Assembly (NCBI GenBank): GCA_940671915.1
Contig: CALNVZ010001495.1
Span: 175,713 to 239,712 of the forward strand
Origin: Paracentrotus lividus
Taxonomy: Eukaryota > Echinodermata > Echinoidea > Camarodonta > Echinidae
DNA length: 64,000 bases
Direction of reading: 5' to 3'
Numbering within the stretch: the stretch's first letter is position 1; every line of letters begins with the position of its first letter. Made by a program: the position numbers and the translations under genes. A model generated the notes under the pieces. It searched no databases. It was not told the origin of the DNA and worked only from the letters and a program-made list of their open reading frames with translations. This document shows, in pieces, positions 47,397-59,583 of this stretch.

Positions 47397-48499
47397 GCGT
47401 TTTCAGACTGCAGTCAAAATCCTTAACCCCAGGAAATAGGTAGGGCTAAGGGGGCCTTAGTACCACCTATTTCCTGGGTTAGCTTAGCACGCTTCGGTTT
47501 TCAGACTACGTTTTACCAAAGTAGGCTAGCACGGTAAATAGTACGGTACTATCTGGCCCTGCTGAAAAGCGGGTTAGCCGGGTAATTGCGGAGTTAGCCG
47601 GCCAATTGCGCGGTGCTAAAGGTTGCAGTCTGAAACCAAACCGTGCTAAGGAAAGCGGGGCTAAGCATTAGCCCAATCAATGAAAATGTGGCCATGAATA
47701 TGCATAATTATTTCGTAACTTGATAACACAAATATAGAGAAAAACAATGAATAACATAAGGAAAAGAGAAACAAATGAAGTAACATTAAGAAAAAGAGAA
47801 AAACAATGAAATATACATAAGAAAAAGATAAAAGCAATGAATAACATGAGGAAAGAAAAGAAACAAAGAATAACATAGGGAAAAGAGGAGCAATGATTAA
47901 AAACAATGATAACATAAGGAAAAGAGAAAAACAATCTAAAACATAAGGGAAAAGAGAGAAAAACAATGAATAACATATAAGAAAAAGAGAAAACAGAATA
48001 AATAATGAAAGAGAGATAAATAAATGAATTACATAAGGAAAGATAGAAAAACAATGAATAACATAAGGAAATAGAGATAAAATAATGAATAACATAAAGA
48101 AAAAGAGAGAAAAAAAAGGAATAACATAAGGAAAAAGAGAAAAAACAAGGAGTAACATAAGGAAAAAAACAAAACAAAAAAAACAAGGAATAACAAGGAA
48201 AAAGAGAAAAACAAAGAATAACAAAAGGAAAGATAGAAAACATAGAATGACATAAGGAAAGAGATAAAAACAATGAAGAACATAAAGAAAGAGAGTGAAA
48301 TCATTGATATTCATGATCCAGCAAATAGTATGGGGTTAAGGAATACCCAGTGTGAAAAGCATTGAATTTCTTAACCCCGGCTAAGCAAATAGTATGGGGT
48401 TAAGAAACACAGTCTGAAAGCAAAAAAAGATAGTACGGGGTTAAGGATAGTATGGGGTTAAGGATAGTACGGGGTTAAGAAATAACAGTCTGAAAAGGG
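47397..48499. mobile_element. Element D inside B, with internal minisatellite
   Basis: GTTTTCAGACTGCAG at the left is mirrored by CAGTCTGAAAAGG at the right. Both sub-ends carry TTAACCCC/GGGGTTAA blocks, with GGGGTTAAG repeated four or more times near 48395-48480. The empty site is visible in the other B copy (ATTACTTAGCGCAC, inverted, near 30300), suggesting a TTA duplication. A hairpin of CCCAGGAAATAGGT lies at 47428-47480. Confidence 0.75.
47700..48300. repeat. Minisatellite GAATAACATAAGGAAAAAGAG inside D
   Basis: Units of about 30-35 bp are repeated roughly 18 times with drift. The minus strand is open for 217 codons as a low-complexity artefact (LFFSLSLCYSLFF). It resembles the 16870 and 44310 arrays in composition, with ACATAAG shared. 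Confidence 0.88.
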
Positions 48500-51097
48500 T
48501 TTTAGCGTACAAAACTCGCCTAAGAAAACTTCCTTGTGGTGGAATGGTATTGTCCGTCGATCTGTTTGAGCAAATTACTCGTGGACATGAAAGAAATAAT
48601 TAAACTTTTATCATAGTTTTCGTAGGTAGATGCTTCAGACCAGATTGGGGAAAAAGACATTTTAGCAAGCCTATAACACGATTGTGCTGAAATTGGAATC
48701 AGAATCTTTATTTCACATAGATTGATGTTCCAAACGATTATTGATATAAATAGTGATCTGTCACTTTTTGCGAAGACGCCGTCCACATGCGATATGCATG
48801 TGATATGCGGAAATATTGACTCATCGAGTAAAGATTCTTTTGTGATAATGTTTAAAGTGACAGGACTTTTTCTTTACCAATTGAAATGAATGTACCATCT
48901 TTGGAAAGCTGAGAATTCAAGCTTTTAAAAACTGCGCGAACAGTAAGTAAGGTGTAATATAATTATGCGTAATCGAGGAAGATGACTATGCAGCGTATGA
49001 GCTATTTTGAGAGCAAAATTGGCCATATTTTACAGGAATTTGATCTGACATGGCTTTCGAATTGACACAAGTGACAGAACTTTTTCTTTTCTTTCCAATT
49101 TGTTATTCCTGTTATTAAAAAATTCAGAATCTTAGCTTACTTAATCAGAGCGAACATTTATTTGAAAAATTTGTTGCTTAATCAAGAAAACAAAGTGAAA
49201 AAATGTGCAAAATACAAAATGTCTATGGCCGCGTTCGCTTTGAGTACAGTGATAGCGCCCTCTTTCCCTTAAGTTTACAACTATTATTGATATATCTGGC
49301 CCCAGCGACATTATGTTGCTCCAGCTTTAATTACTTGCTTGTGTTTGTTACCGCTTTCACCTCCTGTGATCCTGGCTATATCTTGGACGTTTTCCCAACC
49401 CTTCCCGGGGACTTTTCTTCCAAAAGTATGTCACGCCCCAAGATGACCCTTTTTGTCTTTTTTTTTTTAATTTTAATTTTTTATTTGGGGGCTCGTTTTT
49501 GTTTACGCGACCCACCAAGGCCCCATCAGTCCTACCCCAAGGAAACACGTCTGAGGTGTAGAGTTGTCATTGTTCTTTGAGTTAAATCCAGTTTTATGAT
49601 TACAGGATCGACTATTTTGTCTAGGGGAGGGGTCAAAATGTATTTAGATTAGGGTTCAACATTGATTTTTATTCATTTTTACACCATGAAAATTTCTATC
49701 TTCCCAAAATTGTATTGTAAACTCTCACCAAACATAAATCAAAATAAAATATTATCTATAGTTACCATGTACAACCTTGTCATCAAATGATAATAATTAA
49801 GGGTTAAAGGTCGTTTTTTATTTCTTCTCTTTTCAGAATAAATGTGGAATAAAATATTCCGAATTTTCACCAATCACACTTTTTACTTCAACACCTTCCC
49901 TAGACAAGAAACCTAAGCCAGCCCAAATTGAGAAAAAATGACAAAAATGGGCACCATGGGGGTTGACACAATATTTTTGAAAAAAAAAAATCCCGTGAAG
50001 GGTTTAGAGAATGTTCAAGATATAGCCAGGGTCCCGAAAAATAAATGCAGGAACAAACATATTCAAGAAATTAAAGCCGAAGCAAAATCATGTTGCTAGA
50101 GCGGTAAAAATATTCCACCTTTGTGACGGACAGTGTAGTAATCGGAATCGTATTCGTTCAACTTATGCTACGTTCACACAGAACCGAGAGCTGAGTACGA
50201 GTTTGCGCGAGTTGATTTTTGAGGGGACTCGCGAGAACTCTCGCTTCAACCTTGATAACTCTCCATAACTCGCCGCAGCTCGGCACTAACTCTTACCACT
50301 CTCATTGACTCTTTGGCAGCTCGCACAAGTCGCCGTGAAGCCGCGCAATTTTAAAAAATTTCAAAAAATCAGTCAAGCTGTTGAGAACTCTTGAATGACT
50401 CGGTGCAACTCGCGACAACCGTAGTAGACTCGCACAACTCTTGAGAGACTCGTAAGAGACTCTTGCAACTCGCTGCGACAAATCAGGTAATTTGCATAAA
50501 TTACCATTAAATTTCAATACACGATTACCGCGATTTTAGTGTGCGAGCAACTGAGAGTTCTGTGCGCAGCAACTGGAGAGTTCTGTCGAGCAACTGAGAG
50601 CTCTGCACAAGCTCACCGAGTCTATGGCGAGTTATAGGAGGTACGCAATAATTGGGGTTTATCACCGTGGTTCAGTTTTGGCGCGAAAACAATCACGTAA
50701 TATGTGCTTATGAGCAAAGTGCTCGGCGTGCTAAAAGGATAAAGACTCTGAAAACTCAGAAACCCAAACATGCCAAAAGAACAAAATAATTTAGAGTTGG
50801 AGTCATATGCACAAGCAATTAATATGGATAAAAGGCCTCGAAATAAGGCTCAAGACTCCTGTCCCCGAAGATGAAATCTGCCGATAGGCGAACATGAAAA
50901 GACGTCATCACAGCCAAACAAGACGAACTACAGCGCGTAATCCAGGATTAGCACCCGGGGGGCCCGACGTGATTGGCGCCCCTGTGTACTTTTTCAAAAA
51001 TATGGCGCCTCCGCCCCCCCCCCCCCCCCAGCCGCCAGGCAAAACATAGGCTACGGCTTAAATGTATATTGATAGGATTTGAATAATGATTTATTTG

Positions 51098-51142
<45 letters not shown>

Positions 51143-51594
51143 CTTGCCAATGGTGAGTTCAATGGAAAGAATCTCTAGGTATTATGAGGTATTACCGCTT
51201 ATAGATGAAAATACGAATAATTCTAAAAATACGAGTGGCGAATGGCGCGATCGATTTTTCCCTCACTTTACAAATCAAGAAACAAAGAATTCTAAGCAAT
51301 TAAGGGGTATCAATTTTGTTTTAGCTTCTTCAATCAGATATCATATTGACGGGAGCGTAATTTGTCCATCAAAAACGACTTTGAAAGCAAGCCGATAAAA
51401 TCATGTGAAAATTTGTCCATTCAAGTAATGTGAAATCAAACAAATGTTAATTGGATGTTTTGTTGTTTCCCAGAATCATCATAATCCTGGTCACAAGAGA
51501 GTAAAAATAGAACGAGCGTGAATCGCAGCGCAAATTTGATGTATTCGGAAGATCTCTGAAAATGTGACATTTTAATTGCATTCCCTCAGGAACA

Positions 51595-53140
51595 CAATGT
51601 AATAACTCTTTGGAAATGAGCGAAGCGCGAAGCGCGAGCCAAAATTTTGCTCTATGTAATAGATGGCTGAAGTTTAGGAATCAAATTTGGCCTCCTAATT
51701 TAAAAGACCATACTTTGTTGCCCAGTATTTCTACATGATTATGAAGAAAGAATGAATACTATCTATCATCTAGGCTGCTTATCTGTCCTTCTGCTCCTTC
51801 CCCTAAGTTTAAGATAAATTTGGCGCACCTAAGTTTAAGCTGAATTCGGGAGCCAACTTATCATCTTGTCGGCCACTCTAAATGTTGGTTTGAATTGGGC
51901 CATACATGTACATTTAGGTGATTTGATGCCCCTGGGATGCAAAAATAAATGTAAGTGGTATTCAAATAAATTTAAATGTCTTGATGATTAGTATCCTATA
52001 ATGTAAATTATGCTCAGAGGAAAACAGCTGACAGGCGAGAGCGGAATTTTTGATGTCTTTGAATGATGAGAAAACATGGCATGCATGCGTATCCTCAGGA
52101 ACACACAATGTAAAAATCATTGGGAAAAAAATAGCGAACGCGTAGCGCGGATCCAAAATTTTTGCTATGTATATACAGCAACCAGGAGGAATTAAACTTT
52201 TAGAGACCATATTCAAATACCAAAGTGTTGCCCCTTAGTTTTCAGGTAAAATTCGGCACACCTCCCTAAGTCAAAACAAAGTTGGAGCCCCTAAGTTAAG
52301 ATAAATTTGGCATCCCTAAAGTTCAGGTCAATTGAACGCCCCTACGTTTAAGCTTCAATTTGGCGCCCCCTAAGATTTAAGGTCAATTGAAATGGCAAAT
52401 GAATGTAAGCGTGAAATCAAATTTGATTGAAATGTTTTGAATGGTTAAATCCATAATGTAAATTTTGGTAAGAGGAAAAACTCAGGCGAAGCGCGAAGAA
52501 ATGAACGGAAGTTTTGATGTATTCAAATGTCTATTAGAAAAACAGGACATTTCATGCGTTCCTCAGGAACACAATGTAATAAATCATTGCGGGGGGAATG
52601 ATGCGAGCGCAAAGCGCGAGCGAAAATTTTGCTATGTATATACAGACCCGGATGCATGAATTTTGAAATTTTGCTTTATCTGCATAGAGACCATATTTAA
52701 AAACCTATTTGTAGCCCCCTTAGTTTCAGGTAAATTCGGCGCCCCTTACTTTCAGATCATTTGGGCGCCCTTAGTGTAAGCTCAATTTGGCGCCCCTAAT
52801 TTAAAAATCGATTTGACGCCCCTTTAACTTCAATGCAGTGTCCCCATAAGTTTCAGGTCATCTTGGCGCCCTTACGTGTAAGCTCAATTGGGCGCCGCTA
52901 ATATGTTGAACATAAATTTGAAACGCAAAAAAAAAAAAATAATAATAATTTAAAATAAAAAGAATAAAAAATGTAACGTGAAAACAAATAAATATAAATG
53001 TTTTGAAGGATGCATTCGAATTATTAGAAAACAGGACATTTTACGCGTTCCTCGACACAATGTAATAAATCAATGGGAAAAGATGATGCGAGTGTGAAGC
53101 GCGAGCGAAAATTTTGCTATGTATATACAAACCAGGAGGC
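51595..53140. repeat. Tandem array of about 480-bp units inside H
   Basis: Each unit has a core GCGAGCGCAAAGCGCGAGC followed by GAAAATTTTGCTATGTATAT and ACCAGGAGGCATG. Cores lie near 51620, 52135, 52600 and 53088, preceded by CCTCAGGAACACAATGTAAT. The core plus AAAATTTT is the reverse complement of the array core in element E. These copies have diverged, for example GCGAACGCGTAGCGCGG at 52135. Confidence 0.85.
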
Positions 53141-54330
53141 ATGGAATTTCAAAATTTTGCTATTTCTAGATTGAGACCATTTTAAAGACCCCTTGTTTTT
53201 TTAGCGTGTTTTTGGGGCCCCTTAGTTTCACGTAAATTCGCACTCCTCTCCTACAGTTAGGATCATAGTTGGGCCACTAAGTTTAGATAAATTGGCAGCC
53301 TAGGTCTAGGTCAATTCGGCGCCCACATTTGGCTCATTGGCTCTTTCACATTAGAGATTGAATTTGGCACCCCTAACTTCAGTTAAATCAGCGCCCCTAA
53401 GTCTCAGGTCAAATTCAGGGTCTCTTAAGATTTCAGATATATTTGCGCCCCTACATCTTGATTAAGGATTTGGCGCTTCTACGTTTAAGGATCATTTTTG
53501 GCCCTCTAGGATTTAATCGATTTGCGCCCTATATTTAAGGGTCGATGTTTGCGCCCCTAGTTTAAGATCGATGTTGCGCCCTCCTATCTTAAGGTCGATT
53601 TTGGCGCCCCACCTAAGTTTCGGTCACTTTGTGTGCACCAGACGCTTAGGGCGTCATTTTGGTGCCCCTCTAATTTTAAGTATTGATTTGGCGCCGCCTC
53701 CCTCTTTAAGGTCGTTTGGCGTCCACTTAATGGTGAGGTCAATTGGGCCCAGCTTAGTTAGGTCATTCGGCATAGTTTATTGGCGTTGCTTAGTTTACTG
53801 GTCGTTGGTGCTCTATTTTTTTAAGGGCCTTCCTCTCTCCTTTTTCGGATTTGGCGCCTTACTTAATTAAGGTCGATTCGGCGGCTCCTAAGTTTAATCA
53901 ATTAGGCCCCCTTTCCCGGCTTCAGGTCATTTGGGCGCCTCATCTAAGTTGTCGGGTATTTTTGGGCCTAACGTTTAAGGCTCAAAGTTGGCCCCGTAGT
54001 TTAAATATCGATTTTGGGCGCCCTCTATAATTAAGGTCGATTTGCCGCGCCCTAATAAGGTCGATTTGGCGCCCTAAGTTTAAGGTACTTTGGCTGCCTT
54101 AGTTTATGTGATTTGGCGCCCCTCTAAATTTAAGGTCGATTTGGCGCCCCTAATTTTTAAGGTCGATTTGGCGTCCTAAGTTTAAGGTCAATTTGGCGCC
54201 TTAGTTTACTGTCGATTTTGCGCCCCCCCCCATAAACTTTAAGGTGCGTTTGGCGCTCCCCCTAATTTAAGGTCGATTTGGCGCCCTTTAGTTTACAGTC
54301 GATTTGTGCGCGCCCCCCCCCATTTTTTTA
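52230..54330. repeat. GGCGCCCCTAAGTTTAAGGTC minisatellite
   Basis: Units of about 25-30 bp of the form AAGGTCGATTTGGCGCCCCT plus TAAGTTT are repeated dozens of times. They are densest at 53350-54320 and interleaved with the 480-bp units at 52230-53350. The copies vary strongly by small indels. Confidence 0.9.
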
Positions 54331-54560
54331 AGGGTGCCCCCTTCTCCCCTTCTCCCTTTCTCCTCTCTTCTCCTTTTCTTTCTTCCTTCTCTTCCCCCCC
54401 CCTTTTTTCCCTTTCTCCTTTCCCCCTTTTTCCCCTTCTCTTTTTTTCCTCCTTTTTTTCTTCTTTCTTTTTTTCTTCCTTTTCTCCCTTTTTCTTCCTT
54501 TTTTTCGGCGCCCCCCCTGCTCGCCCCCGGGGGCCCGGGCCTGTAAAGCCCCCCCCCCCC
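54330..54560. repeat. C/T-rich low-complexity tract
   Basis: Runs of CCTT, TTTTCC and C-blocks end in CCCCCGGGGGCCCGGGC. Frames in both directions (PPFFPF or KKGGKK) are composition artefacts. Confidence 0.9.
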
Positions 54561-54917
54561 CAGAATACGCGCATCCATCTGAACAGAATCAGAACTTCCG
54601 CTTTTTATTCATATCAAGGTCCGGAGCAACTCGTATAAAGAACTTGATAACTCGCATTAACTCGGCTTTACTCGCAATACACTCTCTTTCATCTCGGACA
54701 ACAGATCGCAATAACTCGAGAACAAATCGCTACACTACTCGTTGTTTACTCTTTGCTACTCGCACTGTACTCTGTTCAACTCGTATTGAACTACCATATG
54801 AAGATATTTACAAGCATGAATAATGTGTCATTTTCCCGCGAGTTTCCGCGAGTTGGAGCTCGCGGAAGCTCGCAAGGACTCGTACTAGACTCTCGGCTCT
54901 GTGTGAACGTAGCATAA

Positions 54918-55807
54918 GGCCATGTGTCACAAATTGGGGTATTGGAAAAGGGTGGAGGCGTTACATTTTGGAGGGAAATTATCACATTTTTTCACATAGC
55001 ATGAAAATGATGTACAGCCATAAGCTGTGCAATAATTCATATTGTAGATAATTTATCAGGCTACATGTCTGTGAAGTTTCAGCTTCGTTATGCTCATAGT
55101 TTTAATACAAATGTACTTTTAATGGAGTAGGGTAAGGGGTGGAGGATCCTACGGTGGAGGCACGTGTTAAAGCATAGGGAATTCCCATTTTTGTTACTTT
55201 CTTATTGTTTGCTGCGTTATATCTTTGCAGCCAATCGGTCTTATGGGTTGAGTGATATATCATTCTCTTGGGAATTTATGTGGTTCTAGATAAATGTGAA
55301 GATTTAATTTAATCAATTAATTAATCAATTAAAACATACTTAATGCACACATCCTCATAGACAATGCATTGCAGGAACCAAAAATTGTCACATGCAATTT
55401 TATAACAATAATTGTCATTTTTCGCCATTTTCTTTGTATGCATGTAAATACACAATTAAGTCGAAACATATTACTTGCAATAAACTTTGTTTGAGTTGTA
55501 ATCCAAGTGTAAAAGACAGGATTTCTGCCCTTTTTGCACTATTTTTTCTTCTTTTTTTGACACCCTGTAGCGCGGTTAGAAAAAATAATTTTGTATTACA
55601 AGTTTATATTTTTTAAGAAGCATAGCATCTTATTTACACAATCCACTTCATTTCATTCCATTTGGTGAAAAGATTAAGAAATTATTCGCCGTTAAAATTG
55701 TGAAGTTTTTCAAACCATTTTTTCCTGTAACACTCTGTATAGTTTTTATGACACACCTTATACAGGCACAAAAATATGTTAATCATCCTTCTTTCAATCT
55801 CCGCTTT

Positions 55808-55849
<42 letters not shown>

Positions 55850-56807
55850 TTTTATACATGTCTGACTTACTACTAAGAAACTAGAGATGTTTGATTGTGA
55901 CAATGTACATTTCTACAATTTTTTTGACATGTAACGCATTTTCCATCCAACTCTTGACATGTGTCCTTGAATTTTTTCCCAACTTTTTATGCCTTCATTT
56001 TGTATAATTTCTTGCAGTAATATTTTCACCAATATTGATTAATATACTATATAAAATTGAAACCTAATAAAAATGCATTTCTCTGAGATTATTATTAAAT
56101 GATCGTTTTTTTTTAACAGGAATAGATTTGTAATTATTAAAAAATAATTATAAATTAAAATTGTGTGGTAACCTGTCTCAATAGTTAAGATAGGTAAGAT
56201 ACAATGTTTAAAACTTTCAAACAACACAATTCTGTCTTTTTACAACACGTTAATGTTCATTCAAGATGTTTCAAAATATTAAACACCTTTTTTCTAAACA
56301 ACACTTTTTTTAGACAGCATTTTAACAGCGTTGCATTGGCCATTGCGCGGTTAACAGCCGAGATCTCCGGTGGAGCAGGGGGGGGGGGTCGGTAGTTAAT
56401 TAAATCCCCTATTCCTTAGCTATTTTCATTTTTCTATAAACCTTTTGGAGTTGAGTCATGCGCAAAAAAAACAATTAATCAATTCGAGCTCGAATCTTGG
56501 TCTATTTTTCATTTTTTTTCAATATTTGTTGTTATTGATTATTATTATTATTATTTTATTCGGCAGATGACATAAGAAGAAGACATACAATATAAATAAA
56601 ATTGATTGCATATAAAAACATATCGATATAAAGAACACAAAAATATAAAGACACTGGAATCACCTGGCTGGGCTGCCAGGCATTGAGCAAAGTTAACTAA
56701 AATAACTGTAGTCCGCGACCGCCCTAACCTATATCCCAGCCAGGTAATTCCAGTGTTGCAATTCATGTGATATGACAATTTATACATTCATAACTTAAAA
56801 TTATTAT

Positions 56808-56844
<37 letters not shown>

Positions 56845-56959
56845 TGAGATTGTTATTCAAATATGATATAAACTAATCACTTTTCCCCTTATCGATCTTA
56901 ACAATGTATCAAAATCAGAATGAATGAATGTTGTTTGATGTTGTTCTTGTTTTTTATTA

Positions 56960-57023
<64 letters not shown>

Positions 57024-58796
57024 TATCTATATATATATAATAGTTGGAGTTTAATTTGTAGTTTGAGGGATACGTGAAGGGATAGGGTCACTCGTACAAG
57101 AAGGGATAGGGATAGTGTATACTTCGTAAAAAATAAAAGTTGGGAGGGAAAAAAAAATCGCCCTGGGCCACAAGAATAAAAAGATAAATAAATAGTATCG
57201 CCCTGGTAAGGTTTTATTTCGAGACAAAGGGCTATATACCCCCTCCACCCTCTAAAACACACAAAACACAACAAAACAAAAAAAAATCGAAAGCGCTACA
57301 TCACGCTCAATTCTTCTTTCGACACATCTTCATCGAATAGGCCTAATAGAATCGTCGAACAAATATGACACAATATTACTGTGTAATATGTGTCCCCTTG
57401 TCCGAGGTGTATTAATAGATTATTGGTTAAGTATACAGGATATTTTTAGTAATACCCACCTCAAGATGAGACATGTATATAAAAATCTTTATACTAATAT
57501 AAAAGTTTGAAAAATAAAACTCACTCGCATTAAAAAATGCCGGGCCTCCTTGTCCGTTTTGAATATTTAAACTCGTATATTATATCGGTTTCAGAAATTG
57601 AAACTGAAATCGAAATTGAAGAATTACCTTCACTGTAGATAATAAAATAAAATAATTTCATTTCAAATTGCTTCATAAAATTATTTTTTCTAACTTGTGA
57701 CTTGCATATTACGTTAATTTAACCAAGTGATGAATACCTATTTTGCTGAAAGAAGAGGAAAAATAATTGATAAATATCTATCTATTGCGAAATGATGTAG
57801 AAATTATTGAAACAATGTAGTGATAGTTCGAATCTTCAAGTTCCTAATAGAAGAGTCCGTCACATTTTTATGTTTTTTGTTTTATTTATTTATTTATTTT
57901 TTATTTTTTATTTTATTTTATTTTTTTTTTTTGGGGGGGGGTTGCTAAAAGCAGAAAAATGAGAGAAATAAATTAAAGAGGTCGAGGGAAAATCAGACTA
58001 TTAAATAAAAGTAATGAATATTGCTATAATGCAAAAGCAGCCGATTGCCTGGACATTTATTGACAACGCGTTCGAAAAGCTGCTTATCATTTATTTTCTA
58101 TATTGTTCTATTTTACATTGCCATTTGTTTTGTCAGGTTCAAAAAAATTATCTACAAAAATATGTTGTTGAATTTAAATATACCACAAAAAAAAAAAAAA
58201 AAAATTCCTTTAACAAAACAAAAAACAAAAAAAAAATGGATAGACAGATATTTTGTAAGTATCAAAATTTAATAAAAATATCACCTGTCTTCTTGATATT
58301 CGTGCAATATTTCCATCAATATGAATTGGGCAAAGGTATGAGGGAATAGTTGTGAAAATAAGTTGAAAATGTATGAAAAAACCCCATTATAGAAATTGAA
58401 TGCTAAGCCTTGCTTCTGAGACATCACAGCTTTGTTTTCGACGTTTTTATTTAATTTTCTTTCAGGGTGGACACAATGCATTGAACGACATAACTAAATC
58501 ATAACCAAATAACATAATCTATTTTAATGGCCCTTCCTTAGGCAATGTAGACTATAATATTGTGCACTTGATATACACTCAAACGACAATGCGAATTTAA
58601 TATACAGTCTCTATAAAAAGGGGGAAAATGCACCAACTAGTCGAAAGTTATAGTCATGTTCCTGTTGTTTTGAATTTTACGTGAAAGAAGGCAATAAACT
58701 AGCAATCACTTTCCAGGGTATTTTGTAACCCCAATCAAAACCTGTACAAATGTTAAAAAGTTTAGATTTTAAAGATATAATTTTAACATCACTCAC
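54918..58796. other. First intron, right end, with simple repeats
   Basis: No exon is recognised. It contains (TA)n at 55810-55849 and 56958-57041, (ATT)n near 56535, an A-run at 56810-56842, and a T/G block at 57920-57940. These can be polymorphic or hard to assemble. Confidence 0.5.
56650..56756. repeat. Hairpin with 22-bp arms
   Basis: ACACTGGAATCACCTGGCTG at 56650 pairs with CAGCCAGGTAATTCCAGTGT ending 56756, one mismatch in the arm, with a loop of about 62 bp. It may be a tiny inverted-repeat element or a transcribed hairpin. Confidence 0.75.
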
Positions 58797-58863
58797 CGGC
58801 TCTCTCCACTGATAGTAAGAGAAAAAGCAGACAAATAATTGGAATATCTTTAAGTCTGATCAT
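58797..58863 (-). CDS. Signal-peptide exon of the SRCR gene (start codon)
   Basis: On the minus strand, ATG at 58863 (context ACCAAGATGA, with A at -3) opens a 22-codon frame, MIRLKDIPIICLLFLLLS followed by VERA. It then stops at a strong donor, GCCG|GTGAGT. A basic start (R3, K5), a hydrophobic core IPIICLLFLLLS and a small residue before the break make a classic secretory signal. The exon ends in phase 1 with G, and both SRCR exons begin with TT, so the joined codon is GTT (Val) in either case. The exon is too short to appear in frame searches with a 60-codon cutoff. Its membership in the SRCR gene is inferred from strand, phase and function; the implied intron is 38.8 kb. Intervening SRCR exons were looked for and not seen. 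Confidence 0.78.
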
Positions 58864-58940
58864 CTTGGTATCACTAACAGTCTCTTCGTTGGTTTCTAAA
58901 ATCATCAGATCTTAGCAGCGGTAAAACAGAACCATCTAGG
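58864..58940 (-). other. 5' UTR part of the signal exon, with candidate acceptor
   Basis: A pyrimidine-rich GCTTTTGTCTTCCAG ends at 58941 (minus strand), so the exon may start at 58940 and a non-coding first exon may lie further right. If so, a short upstream frame (ATGGTTCTG... to TAA, eight codons with stop) lies before the main start. A promoter was not located. Confidence 0.45.
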
Positions 58941-59420
58941 CTGGAAGACAAAAGCAAATTAATTAGGACGCCAGATCGTTAGACCCTGAAAATATGATTT
59001 CTAAGTGATGCCCGGTTATAAGAAAAATTGATGAGACTGGAGGAATCTTGTTTCTGCGAACCAGCGAATTAAAAATGTGCTGTCTTTAAAGTGTCGCGCA
59101 CACGCCAACCTTTTGGTGACAATTTCAGGACAATTTTTTCCGGATTCTGTAAAAGCAAATTAGTGGAGAGTCCAGTTCATATGCCCAATATAAAATTGAA
59201 AATATGAAATCGGCAATCACAAAATTTCGCAGGGAATATACAAACTACTCGAAATAGTTCCTCAACACAACTTTGAACCTTAATAATTGTAATATACTAG
59301 TTGTACCGTTGAAAGTTTAATTATTTCTATTATTACGTATTTTACGAATAATATATAATACATAAATGACTGAGACAAACACAATGTTTACCTTGAAAAC
59401 TTACAACACGTCTCTCTTTA

Positions 59421-59533
59421 TTCCGAATTTTGGCCCCCATTTCTTTTTTTTCCTTTTTACTTTTCAACACCCCCCCCCCCCAAAAAAAAAATAAAAATAA
59501 AAAAAAAAAAAATGGGGGCCAAACAAAATTCGT
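59421..59533. repeat. Hairpin 1 (CGAATTTTGGCCCCCATTT arms)
   Basis: CCGAATTTTGGCCCCCATTT at the left pairs with AAATGGGGGCCAAACAAAAT plus TCG at the right, with C- and A-runs in the loop. It stands just left of a second hairpin. Confidence 0.7.
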
Positions 59534-59583
59534 TGCCGATTTTTGTTTTCATTATTAGAAATTAAAGGAAAAAAAAATAATAA

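Larger units (their letters stand above)
46493..49295. mobile_element. Element B, copy inside element A copy 3
   Basis: Left end CATATCAATTCTACTCCACG and right end AACTATTATTGATATA match the ends of B at 29514-30500, though the right one is degraded. Interior blocks match that copy inverted: 46500-46600 matches 30410-30500, and 48500-49280 matches 29520-30320. It is enlarged by the two insertions C and D. Confidence 0.8.
46462..50137. mobile_element. Foldback element A, copy 3, with nested insertions
   Basis: The left end CTGTTCGTCATAAAGGTGG (46464) and right end CCACCTTTGTGACGGACAG (to 50133) are inverted repeats bordered by TA. Element A proper is only about 46462-46492 plus 49296-50137. 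The right part is a clear palindrome (CTGGCTATATCTTGGACGTT against AATGTTCAAGATATAGCCAG). The middle 2.8 kb is element B with further insertions. Confidence 0.82.
50163..54917. mobile_element. 4.75-kb element H with array-filled interior
   Basis: TTATGCTACGTTCACACAG at 50163 is mirrored by CTGTGTGAACGTAGCATAA ending at 54917. Sub-terminal DNA on both sides is made of ACTCGC/GCGAGT words (GACTCGCGAGAACTC, AACTCGCAC, TACTCGCACTG), forming further weak symmetry. The interior contains a T-run (51098-51137), two kinds of array and a CT-rich stretch. No transposase is present, so it is non-autonomous. Terminal sequence starting TTA and ending TAA recalls elements with TA or TTA-type targets; the superfamily is unassigned. 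Confidence 0.82.

Noticed and set aside
47661..48314. 217-codon open frame on the minus strand
   Set aside because: It is produced by the AACATAAGGAAAAGAG minisatellite in element D; low complexity, no start context or domain.
54288..54638. Overlapping frames rich in K/E/G or P/F
   Set aside because: They come from C/T-rich low-complexity DNA at the end of element H.
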